From positions 1-28,964 of the IMG/VR virus record IMGVR_UViG_3300027842_000018: a stretch of 28,964 bases of DNA; one strand, 5' to 3'. Origin of the DNA: a virus. Both the position numbers and the translations under genes were made by a program. The notes under the pieces are model-generated. The model did no database searches. It was not told the DNA's origin and saw only the letters and a list, made by a program, of their open reading frames with translations. Shown one piece after another: positions 3,616-9,934 of this stretch; within the stretch, counting starts at the first letter, position 1, and every line of letters begins with the position of its first letter.

Positions 3616-3999
3616 ATGGCGATTACACAGATCAACGTATCGAGCCCGACCAATGAGATTTTGTTTACTGATACGGTCATGGGCAATACCTTGGATGCGA
3701 TCAAGGCGAGTTCGGCCCTTGTGCTTTGGGTTCAGGTTGATAATACCGCAAACGCTGTTGTCGCCTCTTATGTGAAGTTGTTCAATGCTGCTGCAGGTGG
3801 TATTACTTTGGGAACCACTGCTCCTGATGAGGTAATCTACGTTCCTGGTGGTGTGAAGCGCACACACATGCTCTTCACGGGAGCCAACCCAGGTGTTACG
3901 TTCGCGACAGCCTTGGCAGCAGCTTGTGTAACCACAGGAGGTACCGCTGGTACAACCTCCCCAGCAAGTTCGGTAATTGTTACTATTGCCTTCGTGTAA
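3616..3999 (+). CDS. beta-rich phage protein, possibly virion-associated
   Basis: This 127-residue protein is rich in Ala, Thr, Val and Gly and lacks membrane segments and long charged stretches, as in many phage decoration or fibre-associated proteins. It begins MAITQINVSS and ends in alternating hydrophobic strands (SSVIVTIAFV). A good ribosome binding site, GGGAG, precedes the ATG. No catalytic motif is visible. The position after the exported microprotein and before a virion-like zinc-ribbon protein suggests a structural role; this is an inference from composition and context. Confidence 0.75.
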   Translation: MAITQINVSSPTNEILFTDTVMGNTLDAIKASSALVLWVQVDNTANAVVASYVKLFNAAAGGITLGTTAPDEVIYVPGGVKRTHMLFTGANPGVTFATALAAACVTTGGTAGTTSPASSVIVTIAFV

Positions 4000-4018
4000 G
4001 TTTTGAGTGGTAAAATCA

Positions 4019-4047
4019 TCCGACTCTAATTTGGGTCGCTAGTCGGA
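4019..4047 (+). promoter_or_regulatory. hairpin in leader of the zinc-ribbon gene
   Basis: TCCGAC (4019-4024) pairs with GTCGGA (4042-4047) in the gap before the ATG at 4067, followed by the ribosome binding site AAAGGTG. There is no U tract, so it is more likely a processing or translation-control element than a terminator. Confidence 0.35.
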
Positions 4048-4066
4048 CGACCGTTAAAGGTGAAAC

Positions 4067-4936
4067 ATGACGTATAAGCGTAACTTCGTAGTTGCTGTAA
4101 AAGTTGGAGGCAAGATTCTTCGCGAGAGTGGAGACGAGGTTCAGCTTCCATTCGGTAGCGAGTACTCGGTTCTGTTGAAGAATCTGAACAGTGTTCGTGC
4201 CATGGCCCAGATTAGCATTGACGGCACCTTAGCCGGGCCGTGGTACGTTCTGGGACCAAACTCTAGCGTCGAGATTGAGCGCTTCAACAATAGCGGCAAT
4301 AATGAGCGCGGAAACAAGTTCAAGTTCATTGAGCGAACGCAAGCGGTGGAGGAACATCGCGGAATCAAGATCGAGGACGGTTTAGTTCGCGTCGAGTTCA
4401 AGAAAGAAAAGGTGTGGGAACCGCCGAAGACGGTAGAGCATCACACCTATCATCACCATGAGTATCATCATATTCCTTATTACCCATGGCGATATATTCC
4501 TGCTCCTCAGTGGCCGATAAATCCACCCCTAACGTGGGGTAATAGTTCAGCCCAGGCCCAGAACCTTTCTCATCATTCGGTGAAAAGTACCAACGTTCCG
4601 ACTCGGAGCCTCGGCTCTGTTTCGGGCCGAGCTTCGATGTCATCGAATTCGGGTCGGTTAATGGCCATGAATATGATGACTACGTCTCTTTCAAATGAGG
4701 CGGGCATCACCGTTCCTGGTAGTGAGAGCAGCCAAGCCTTTACAAGTGTTTGGGGGTTTGATACCGAGTCCCAGACAGAAGTGCTTACGTTGAAGTTGAT
4801 AGGTCAGAACGGGCCGGTCGCGGTAGAGACGCCGGTTACGGTGGACCTTCGAGCACAATGCCAAACATGTGGTAAGAGAGCAAAAGGTAGTGCAAAGTTT
4901 TGCTCGCGATGCGGTACGTCTTTGAATCTGATTTAA
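4067..4936 (+). CDS. phage protein with beta N-domain, His-rich linker and C-terminal zinc ribbon
   Basis: This protein has 289 residues in three parts. Residues 1-90 look like a small beta domain (LLKNLNSVRAMAQISIDG, PGPW-type turn, VEIERF, FKFIE), a pattern I associate with phage virion-associated proteins. Residues about 120-165 are rich in His, Tyr and Pro (nine His between 125 and 135). The C-terminus has a zinc ribbon with C265, C268, C279 and C282 (CQTCGK...CSRCGT). The His cluster may bind metal. A Ser/Met-rich linker joins the parts. A strong terminator follows, so it closes a transcription unit. Function is unknown; a virion or capsid-associated role is likely. Confidence 0.8.
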   Translation: MTYKRNFVVAVKVGGKILRESGDEVQLPFGSEYSVLLKNLNSVRAMAQISIDGTLAGPWYVLGPNSSVEIERFNNSGNNERGNKFKFIERTQAVEEHRGIKIEDGLVRVEFKKEKVWEPPKTVEHHTYHHHEYHHIPYYPWRYIPAPQWPINPPLTWGNSSAQAQNLSHHSVKSTNVPTRSLGSVSGRASMSSNSGRLMAMNMMTTSLSNEAGITVPGSESSQAFTSVWGFDTESQTEVLTLKLIGQNGPVAVETPVTVDLRAQCQTCGKRAKGSAKFCSRCGTSLNLI

Positions 4937-4964
4937 GTCTTCGATTCGCTATCGAGGATTAGAG

Positions 4965-5001
4965 AAGGCGAGAGCCCTATACTCTCGCCTTTTCGCTTTT
5001 T
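4965..5001 (+). terminator. rho-independent terminator
   Basis: AAGGCGAGAG (4965-4974) pairs perfectly over 10 bp with CTCTCGCCTT (4982-4991) around a 7-base loop, followed by the T-rich run TTCGCTTTTTAT. This is the clearest intrinsic terminator in the window. It separates the zinc-ribbon gene from the endonuclease VII-like gene. Confidence 0.85.
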
Positions 5002-5014
5002 ATAGGGAGAGTTT

Positions 5015-5365
5015 ATGGCAAAAGGATTCTGCAGTAAGTGTGGGGAACCCTTATCTAAGGAAAATGCTACACCGACGACTTTGAAGCGTATGACGGGTTT
5101 TTGTAATCCGTGTTATAACGCCGGGAAGCGGAAGTACAGATACGGAGTGACAAAAGAAAGTTTTGAGAAGCAACTAGAACTCCAAAAAGGGCTGTGTGCT
5201 ATTTGTGGAAGTGCAATGGCCCGACCTGAACAGGATCACAACCATGTTACTGGGGAGGCACGTGAGTTGCTATGCCATAGTTGTAATTGGTTGTTAGGTT
5301 GCTGTTTTGAAAACAAAGACATTCTTCTAGCTGCCGTAAGGTATCTAGAGAAACATCTGCCGTGA
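5015..5365 (+). CDS. recombination endonuclease VII-like nuclease
   Basis: This 116-residue protein matches the endonuclease VII family (phage T4 gp49 type), which cuts branched DNA such as Holliday junctions during packaging, and which also includes free-standing mobile nucleases. C61xxC64 and C87xxC90 make the zinc site. D74-H75-N76-H77 corresponds to the catalytic Asp-His, and N91 follows the last Cys, as in the family. The C-terminal helix NKDILLAAVRYLEKH is typical. Two extra N-terminal CxxC pairs (6/9 and 30/33) form another finger. A good GGGAG ribosome binding site precedes it, and it is the first gene after a terminator, so a promoter or read-through is needed. Either junction resolvase or mobile nuclease is possible. 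Confidence 0.88.
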   Translation: MAKGFCSKCGEPLSKENATPTTLKRMTGFCNPCYNAGKRKYRYGVTKESFEKQLELQKGLCAICGSAMARPEQDHNHVTGEARELLCHSCNWLLGCCFENKDILLAAVRYLEKHLP

Positions 5366-5481
5366 GTACGGCAGCAAAAATTACTCTTGTTGAGTTGGCC
5401 TGTGATATGGATGGATACTGGGGACTAATCTCCTGCCAGCCTGTGCCATATATGGACACCAGCAATAAGGGAAAAACATGA
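5362..5481 (+). CDS. putative 39-residue protein overlapping both neighbours
   Basis: A GTG-start frame begins within the stop of the endonuclease VII-like gene (GTGA, 5362-5365) and ends within the next start (ATGA, 5478-5481). It exactly fills the 112-base gap without an internal stop. The predicted peptide contains LVELACDMDGYWG and ends in NKGKT; two cysteines, no membrane segment. No Shine-Dalgarno sequence is obvious, so it would rely on coupling. A shorter version from the ATG at 5407 is possible. No family is recognised. Confidence 0.45.
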   Translation: MSTAAKITLVELACDMDGYWGLISCQPVPYMDTSNKGKT

Positions 5482-6131
5482 TTCTAGCAGATTATCAGGT
5501 AAACGGCCAGTTTCCGTCGAAGGTAGCTACAAGCGGTATAGCCGCTGTCTATTTTCCACGTACACTAGGCACAAACGGTCCTGGCACAACACCATCGACC
5601 CCAACAGCAGCTAACTTTACAGGTCAGTTGAATTTGCCGGGCTCGCAGTATTTCGGCGCCATTCATGGCCAGCGTCTACGAGTTGTTGCTGGTGGTTCAA
5701 TTTGGACCGCTGCATCGCAGACGACAACCATTAACGTAATCCTTAATACAGGAACGTTGGCTTCTCCGACGCCTACAACTATAATGACATTTGTTACCGC
5801 ATCACAGTCGGGCCGAGTATCGTGGTTTTTGGAAGGCCACTTCGTTATTGCCGGTAATGCTTCGTTGACAGCGGATAACGGAACAGGATATCAGGCGAAC
5901 TTTGGTTCTGCTGCTGCCTTGATTCAGGGGCAGTTGAGCGGATATTACCAAGGCAGTCAGAATCAGACTCTTATCGGCGTAACGACAATGGGTACACCCC
6001 CAACAGTTACGTTGGTGAACACAAGCTCTGGTTCTCCGAACGTTAGCGGTTTGGTTGTAAACGCCACATTCTCTGTTGGTACAGTAGGTAACAACGCCAC
6101 ATTGAATGAGTTCGCAATTCTGGGCGACTAA
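5478..6131 (+). CDS. beta-rich virion-type protein
   Basis: This 217-residue protein is rich in Gly, Ala, Thr, Ser and Asn with regular hydrophobic alternation and no charged helices, typical of phage capsid-decoration or fibre proteins. The N-terminus (MILADYQVNGQFPSK) looks like a short docking strand. The C-terminal half ends FSVGTVGNNATLNEFAILGD. No enzymatic motif is visible. GGG-rich sequence and AAAAAC precede the ATG, and the start overlaps the stop of the tiny upstream frame. A weak hairpin follows, so it may end a unit. Confidence 0.78.
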   Translation: MILADYQVNGQFPSKVATSGIAAVYFPRTLGTNGPGTTPSTPTAANFTGQLNLPGSQYFGAIHGQRLRVVAGGSIWTAASQTTTINVILNTGTLASPTPTTIMTFVTASQSGRVSWFLEGHFVIAGNASLTADNGTGYQANFGSAAALIQGQLSGYYQGSQNQTLIGVTTMGTPPTVTLVNTSSGSPNVSGLVVNATFSVGTVGNNATLNEFAILGD

Positions 6132-6221
6132 TCGCCAAATAATATCGCGGCTGATCTTGGCGGTACGCTAATTATTTAAGCGGCCTCAGCAGCCCGAAAA
6201 CCTTCGGTGGAATTCCGAACT

Positions 6222-6253
6222 GCCTCCGTTATAGTCGGGGGCGCCTTTATTTA
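6222..6253 (+). terminator. possible weak terminator
   Basis: GCCTCCG (6222-6228) pairs with CGGGGGC (6236-6242, one T-G) around a 7-base loop, followed by the moderately T-rich GCCTTTATTTAG. It lies between the virion-type gene ending at 6131 and the next gene. It could equally be a leader hairpin. Confidence 0.35.
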
Positions 6254-6263
6254 GGGGCTGGTC

Positions 6264-6608
6264 ATGGTTGCGCAACCGTCACTCTTCCACGAGATTATTA
6301 AGTACGTCACGATAGCTACCAGTCTTGGTGGCGCGGTGACGGGAGTTTATCATTTTGGTAAACGCGTTGTGGACTGGTTCATGGTGCCACGTAGAACGAT
6401 TTTGAAGTTGGCGACGAATCATCTTCCACATCTTCAGGCAACGTTGCAAGAGCATACAAATACCATGGTCGCAATGCAGTCTGACCTTCGAGATTTGGAT
6501 ACGAAAGTTTCGGGATACAGCGAACGTCTTGATGACACCAAGAAAGCTGTAAATTCCTTGCACGACGCTTTCATCCAGCACCTGGAGCGTAACGTCCATG
6601 CCGTTTGA
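6264..6608 (+). CDS. small membrane-anchored coiled-coil protein
   Basis: This 114-residue protein has a hydrophobic N-terminal segment at about 11-29 (IIKYVTIATSLGGAVTGVY), then a basic patch (VPRRTILK) and a long helical, heptad-like region (about 65-108: MQSDLRDLDTKVSGYSERLDDTKKAV). That layout occurs in small phage membrane proteins such as some holin-like and spanin-like proteins. There is no lipobox, endolysin or partner gene nearby to confirm a lysis role. AGGGG precedes the ATG at a suitable distance. Its end overlaps the next gene by 11 bases. Confidence 0.75.
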   Translation: MVAQPSLFHEIIKYVTIATSLGGAVTGVYHFGKRVVDWFMVPRRTILKLATNHLPHLQATLQEHTNTMVAMQSDLRDLDTKVSGYSERLDDTKKAVNSLHDAFIQHLERNVHAV

Positions 6609-6771
6609 TAGCAAAGCGCAACAACGATATATGTATGCGCATCCTGAGATTCTTGGGGAAAAGGGTTTGAAAGAGTGGAGCGGCAGCACAGATTTTAAGA
6701 AGCTTCCTGAGCACGTCCACGAACACTCGAATGCGTCCTATAAGATGGTGCAGGCCGCGCGAAAGAAGTAA
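6598..6771 (+). CDS. small conserved phage protein (PFDSKAQ type)
   Basis: This 57-residue protein begins MPFDSKAQQRYMYAHPEI and contains a Lys/Glu-rich middle and a C-terminal helix ending in ARKK. The N-terminal pattern P-F-x-S-x-A-Q-x-x-x-M-x-A-x-x-P-E-I is a recurrent small phage protein motif whose function, as far as I know, is not established. It overlaps the end of the upstream coiled-coil gene in another frame and is followed ten bases later by the Cys-rich gene. No metal site or membrane segment is seen. The motif and the tight packing make a real gene very likely. Confidence 0.85.
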   Translation: MPFDSKAQQRYMYAHPEILGEKGLKEWSGSTDFKKLPEHVHEHSNASYKMVQAARKK

Positions 6772-6780
6772 GGGGATTTT

Positions 6781-7347
6781 ATGGCTTTAGTTCAAGTTGA
6801 GCGATGGGCACTCGGGTGGGTTGGTGGTAAGGATACAAAGAATCAGCCGAAATCTTGTTTTAACTGCCCATTGTTTTACATAAACCAGAAGCGATGCCAG
6901 ATCATAGGCCCGGACATTATCATAGATAGCATCAAGGTAAAGGGTGAGGTATACACTCCTGTTTGCATTTATCAGAATGGGGGTCTTCCTCGTGTGGTTG
7001 CGGATTCGGATGCTATTTACAACGCGACTTTGCAGGGGCCGGATAAAGCAGACCAAGCTGGTCTAGAGTGGGCTAAGGGTCCAGGCACGAATTGTAACGG
7101 TTGTGCCGGTGGGGCGCCTTGCAAGCATTTTGTGGCAGATGACGAGAAGGGTATAGACGGCATTTGCAATGTGATGGAGAAGTCAGATAACGAAGTGGAC
7201 TGGGACGACTGTTGTGATGCCCATAACGGTGAGTCTATTTCGTGGCGTAAGGCTCAGGACATTCTTAACAGTCCCGATAAGAAGAAGGAAAGTTCAACAC
7301 TTAAGGCGTTGGCCGAAGGACTAGATCATGGCGGAGAAGAAGCATAA
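6781..7347 (+). CDS. Cys-rich protein with two Cys4 modules (metal or Fe-S binding candidate)
   Basis: This 188-residue protein has a first cysteine set at C26-x2-C29, C39 and C62 and a second at C105-x2-C108, C114 and C129, with an extra C144-C145 in an acidic stretch (VDWDDCCDAH). Each set follows a CxxC...C...GxC-like plan, as in phage proteins resembling high-potential iron-sulfur modules; zinc binding is an alternative. No catalytic motif is visible. AGGGG lies upstream of the ATG. The C-terminus overlaps the His-rich gene by 20 bases. Gene order suggests a minor virion or maturation role, which is inference only. Confidence 0.78.
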   Translation: MALVQVERWALGWVGGKDTKNQPKSCFNCPLFYINQKRCQIIGPDIIIDSIKVKGEVYTPVCIYQNGGLPRVVADSDAIYNATLQGPDKADQAGLEWAKGPGTNCNGCAGGAPCKHFVADDEKGIDGICNVMEKSDNEVDWDDCCDAHNGESISWRKAQDILNSPDKKKESSTLKALAEGLDHGGEEA

Positions 7348-7594
7348 GTTTCATACGACTACCGTTAAGCATCACAAAGACGGCAGTCATACAACCACCC
7401 ACCATCATGAAGATGGCGATCACATGAACGTGGAGTACGCTACCGGAGATCATGATGGCATGATGGACGGAATGATGCACCACACCTCGGAGCCGGATGA
7501 GGAAGAGATGGCTGCTGATAAGGGTGAGCACGGTATTCCTGACCAGATCGCTGAGAAGGCTATGATAGCCGGACCTCGACCGACAGGAGCGTAA
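7328..7594 (+). CDS. His/Asp-rich small protein, metal-binding candidate
   Basis: This 88-residue protein has about 18 histidines, many in KHHKDGSHTTTHHHEDG and in MMHHTSEPDEEE, with abundant Asp, Glu and Met. The composition suggests divalent metal binding. Similar short His-rich proteins occur beside virion genes in other tailed phages to my knowledge, without assigned function. The N-terminal half looks like a beta hairpin with alternating His/Thr, and the C-terminal half (AADKGEHGIPDQIAEKAM) is helical. The 20-base overlap with the Cys-rich gene and one-base gap to the next gene indicate one translation unit. Confidence 0.78.
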   Translation: MAEKKHKFHTTTVKHHKDGSHTTTHHHEDGDHMNVEYATGDHDGMMDGMMHHTSEPDEEEMAADKGEHGIPDQIAEKAMIAGPRPTGA

Positions 7595-7595
7595 T

Positions 7596-7787
7596 ATGGC
7601 CGCAAAGAATCCTTCACTGTATCGAGCGCTCCATAAACTTCGTAAGGGTGGTTTGCACCGAGCCTTGGGTGTTGCCGAGGGAGAGAAGATTCCAGCAGAG
7701 AAGCTGGAGGCTGCTCGTCACTCGAAGAACGCTCATGTTAAGCACATGGCAAACTTCGCCCACACAATGAAATCATGGAAGCACTAA
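7596..7787 (+). CDS. small basic phage protein
   Basis: This 63-residue, strongly basic protein has the segment GGLHRALGVAEGEKIPAEKL followed by ARHSKNAHVKHMANFAHTMKSW. The G-x-L-H...LG...G-x-K-I-P...KL...S-x-N plan recurs in small phage and prophage proteins of unknown function. The basic helices would suit nucleic-acid or virion-surface binding, which is inference. It starts one base after the previous stop, and its 3' end overlaps the next gene by 13 bases. Confidence 0.8.
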   Translation: MAAKNPSLYRALHKLRKGGLHRALGVAEGEKIPAEKLEAARHSKNAHVKHMANFAHTMKSWKH

Positions 7788-7993
7788 ACAAAATTTTAGA
7801 CGCGCTGATCAATAAGTTTCACACCATTATCGGCAGCGTGTGGATGGCCGCATTGCTTATCTATCGTTGGAAGACGGGTAATGATGTCGGCCCAGGCATG
7901 GCAAATTGTACGTATGCGTTCTTCGGATTCTTACTAGGCCACGCGTATACGTACCAAGTACATCCTGATCGTCCTGATCAGAATCAGCAGTAA
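7775..7993 (+). CDS. small membrane protein with two predicted segments (holin candidate)
   Basis: This 72-residue protein has hydrophobic stretches at about 18-31 (IIGSVWMAALLIYR) and 43-60 (ANCTYAFFGFLLGHAYTY), joined by a short polar loop, and a charged C-terminus rich in Asp, Pro and Gln. Two short membrane helices with a charged tail is compatible with a class II holin, but the first helix is short and no endolysin lies next to it. The start overlaps the upstream basic-protein gene. Nothing else in the sequence decides its role. Confidence 0.72.
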   Translation: MEALNKILDALINKFHTIIGSVWMAALLIYRWKTGNDVGPGMANCTYAFFGFLLGHAYTYQVHPDRPDQNQQ

Positions 7994-8024
7994 GGCCGAG
8001 CAGGGGACCCGCAAGGGGCGGCTA

Positions 8025-8058
8025 GTGATCGTAGGTGCTCTGCCAACATAGCGATCAC
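8025..8058 (+). promoter_or_regulatory. leader hairpin before the serine protease gene
   Basis: GTGATCG (8025-8031) pairs perfectly with CGATCAC (8052-8058), ending ten bases before the protease ATG and next to its AGGTT ribosome binding region. No U tract follows. It may control processing or translation of the protease. Confidence 0.4.
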
Positions 8059-8068
8059 AGGTTAGAAC

Positions 8069-9019
8069 ATGAAGCTTGCCAACGTTCTTCTGGCATTGAT
8101 TCTTTCTCTTCCACTTGCTGTCAAGGCAAGCTCTATCCAGCCTCCTAAGGGTTTTGAGGGTGAAGTCTACAAAGCGACCTTCGCTCTGTACGAACACCGG
8201 GGAAAGCAGGAACGATTCATCTGCACGACTGAGGCCTACGAAACAATAGTCGGCGGATATCATTTGATCGGCGCCGGGCACTGTATCGATCCTAAAGCGG
8301 ATTCATTTTCGGTCGCGGAAGATATCGGCGGACCCGAAACTCCTGTGACTGTGATTAAGCACGAGCAGGACAAGGATGCCGATCTCGCGATCTTCGAAAT
8401 GAAGACCGATAAGGCCTACCCCGTAATCCCACTAGGTACCATCGACGGTGAGCATGTAGGCGATAGCGTTATCAATGTCAATTTTGCTGTTGGTATGGCT
8501 AAGCAGTTGAGTGAAGGAAAGATTTCTAGCGGTGTAATCCCCGCAGGTGATGATGGGGATACGGATGTATTTCTGGCGCAGATTTTTGGGGCCGGAGGTT
8601 CATCGGGCTCCGCTGTTATATCCGCAAACACGCACAAGATCATCGGTATCCTTATTTATGGATTCAATGATGATTACGAGGGTTTGCCGGTACCACTGAA
8701 TATCGGTGCAGGTGTTGAACCCATCGATAAGGTCCAGGACTTTTTGAAGCGTGTTATTAAACCGGCTCCAGTGATTTCTGATACGGAGTTTAAACAAAAG
8801 TTCGGACCAGATCACTCTTTCATGTTGACTGTGCATGGCCCTAACCCAACATTTACAACGGGTGGGCACACGTTCCAGGCTGAGATTATGGGTTTTGAAC
8901 TTGAGGACTCCCTTTATTACGATGTCCCTGTCTATATCGAGAAGACCATAACAGGTGACTATCGTCTAGTCTCTACCCAGGACCCAAACTTAGGTGTGAG
9001 TGTTAAATTGATCTCATGA
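8069..9019 (+). CDS. exported trypsin-like serine protease
   Basis: This 316-residue protein has an N-terminal signal peptide (Lys3, hydrophobic 4-18, A-x-A-type site near residue 20). Chymotrypsin-fold motifs follow: H71 in GAGHC, D105 in DADLAIF, and S179 in GGSSGSAV with the Gly-x-Ser-Gly nucleophile context. The order His-Asp-Ser is that of S1/trypsin-2 peptidases. C52 and C72 could form the usual disulfide beside the His. Residues about 240-316 form an extra C-terminal beta-rich part of unknown role. The signal peptide points to export from the infected cell or periplasmic action, which is not what a head-maturation protease needs. Its stop overlaps the phosphatase start (ATGA). Confidence 0.87.
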   Translation: MKLANVLLALILSLPLAVKASSIQPPKGFEGEVYKATFALYEHRGKQERFICTTEAYETIVGGYHLIGAGHCIDPKADSFSVAEDIGGPETPVTVIKHEQDKDADLAIFEMKTDKAYPVIPLGTIDGEHVGDSVINVNFAVGMAKQLSEGKISSGVIPAGDDGDTDVFLAQIFGAGGSSGSAVISANTHKIIGILIYGFNDDYEGLPVPLNIGAGVEPIDKVQDFLKRVIKPAPVISDTEFKQKFGPDHSFMLTVHGPNPTFTTGGHTFQAEIMGFELEDSLYYDVPVYIEKTITGDYRLVSTQDPNLGVSVKLIS

Positions 9020-9645
9020 AATCTTCGCACTATATTCGGCCCGTAGCTTATTTCGTGCGTCATGGGGAAACCGATCTTAACGATGAGAACATCTTTCGTG
9101 GAGATTTGGACGTATCCCTTAACGACACAGGCAAGAAACAGGCTCAGCAGATAGTGCAGTTCTTCAAGAACAAAGACTTGGGTCGCATTTATGGTAGTGA
9201 TCGAAAGCGCGTAATCGAGACTCTGGACCCATTGGCGAAAGAGAAGAAGATGAAGGTTGTCGTTATAGACGATCTTGAGTCTCTGAATACAGGAGACTTT
9301 TCGGGTAAGCCAAAATCGAAAGAAAACCTGAAGGCGCTGAAGTGGTATAACGAGCATCCAGAAGTCATGATTCCGGGCGGCGAAACCGTTCGAGGGTTCC
9401 GTGAGCGCGTTGACCCGGTCTTGATGAAGGTTATTCACGTTGGAGACGACAATGGTATTCCGACTGTTGCCGGTGTCCATGGTTCGGTTCTAAAGGAGCT
9501 TTATCGAGTTCTTTATGGAACTATCGAGAGCAAAGCCCGAGTAGAGCCCGGTGGGATCGTTGCAATTTTTAAAGGCAGTCATGGATACGAAGCCATTCCG
9601 GTGCTCGGAGAGAAAGACCGGGAAGACATTCGTCCTGGGAGCTAA
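9016..9645 (+). CDS. histidine phosphatase (phosphoglycerate mutase-like)
   Basis: This 209-residue protein belongs to the histidine phosphatase superfamily, which forms a phosphohistidine intermediate. R15-H16-G17 (FVRHGETDLN) carries the nucleophilic His, R63 sits in SDRKR, E88 is the likely general acid, and H155 in GVHGS completes the phosphate pocket. The region around GGETVRGFRERV (121-132) is also typical. The length fits the small branch of the family. It has no signal peptide, so it acts in the cytoplasm or virion, unlike the protease it is coupled to. The substrate (sugar phosphate, nucleotide or phosphoprotein) cannot be told from sequence. A TAATG overlap leads to the next gene. 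Confidence 0.9.
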   Translation: MKSSHYIRPVAYFVRHGETDLNDENIFRGDLDVSLNDTGKKQAQQIVQFFKNKDLGRIYGSDRKRVIETLDPLAKEKKMKVVVIDDLESLNTGDFSGKPKSKENLKALKWYNEHPEVMIPGGETVRGFRERVDPVLMKVIHVGDDNGIPTVAGVHGSVLKELYRVLYGTIESKARVEPGGIVAIFKGSHGYEAIPVLGEKDREDIRPGS

Positions 9646-9926
9646 TGATGGCGCAGACAGTTGAAGAGATTCTAGCCGGTGCTAAGAAGACGTTGGCCGG
9701 GGCCGATGCGTTGTCGGCAAAAGTAGAGGCTGAGAAGCCGAAGCCAGATGCACCGCCTAAAGCAGCCGGGCCGCTGGGAGCAGTTACCAGCAATATGCAG
9801 CACGAATATTCAAATGCGCCGTACAAGCTGGCGGCGCCAAAGAAACCAGCAGCCAAGCCGAAGGGTGAATTGAGCAAGTCCCTCGATTGGAACGCTCAGC
9901 AGCGTAAGGTGGCTGAAGCGCAGTAA
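9645..9926 (+). CDS. Ala/Lys/Pro-rich small protein before the terminase
   Basis: This 93-residue protein starts at 9645 in a TAATG overlap (an ATG at 9648 is the alternative). The N-terminal 35 residues look helical (VEEILAGAKKTLAGADAL); the rest is low-complexity with Lys, Pro and Ala, ending in a polar helix (SLDWNAQQRKVAEAQ). It lies eight bases before the large terminase, where small terminase subunits often sit, but it lacks a recognisable DNA-binding domain and is short for that role. Function unknown. Confidence 0.72.
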   Translation: MMAQTVEEILAGAKKTLAGADALSAKVEAEKPKPDAPPKAAGPLGAVTSNMQHEYSNAPYKLAAPKKPAAKPKGELSKSLDWNAQQRKVAEAQ

Positions 9927-9934
9927 GGAACCCA

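Noticed and set aside
7775-9019. Complete lysis cassette (holin, endolysin, spanins)
   Set aside because: Membrane proteins are present, but no muramidase, amidase or lipobox-bearing spanin is visible; the protease is not an endolysin.
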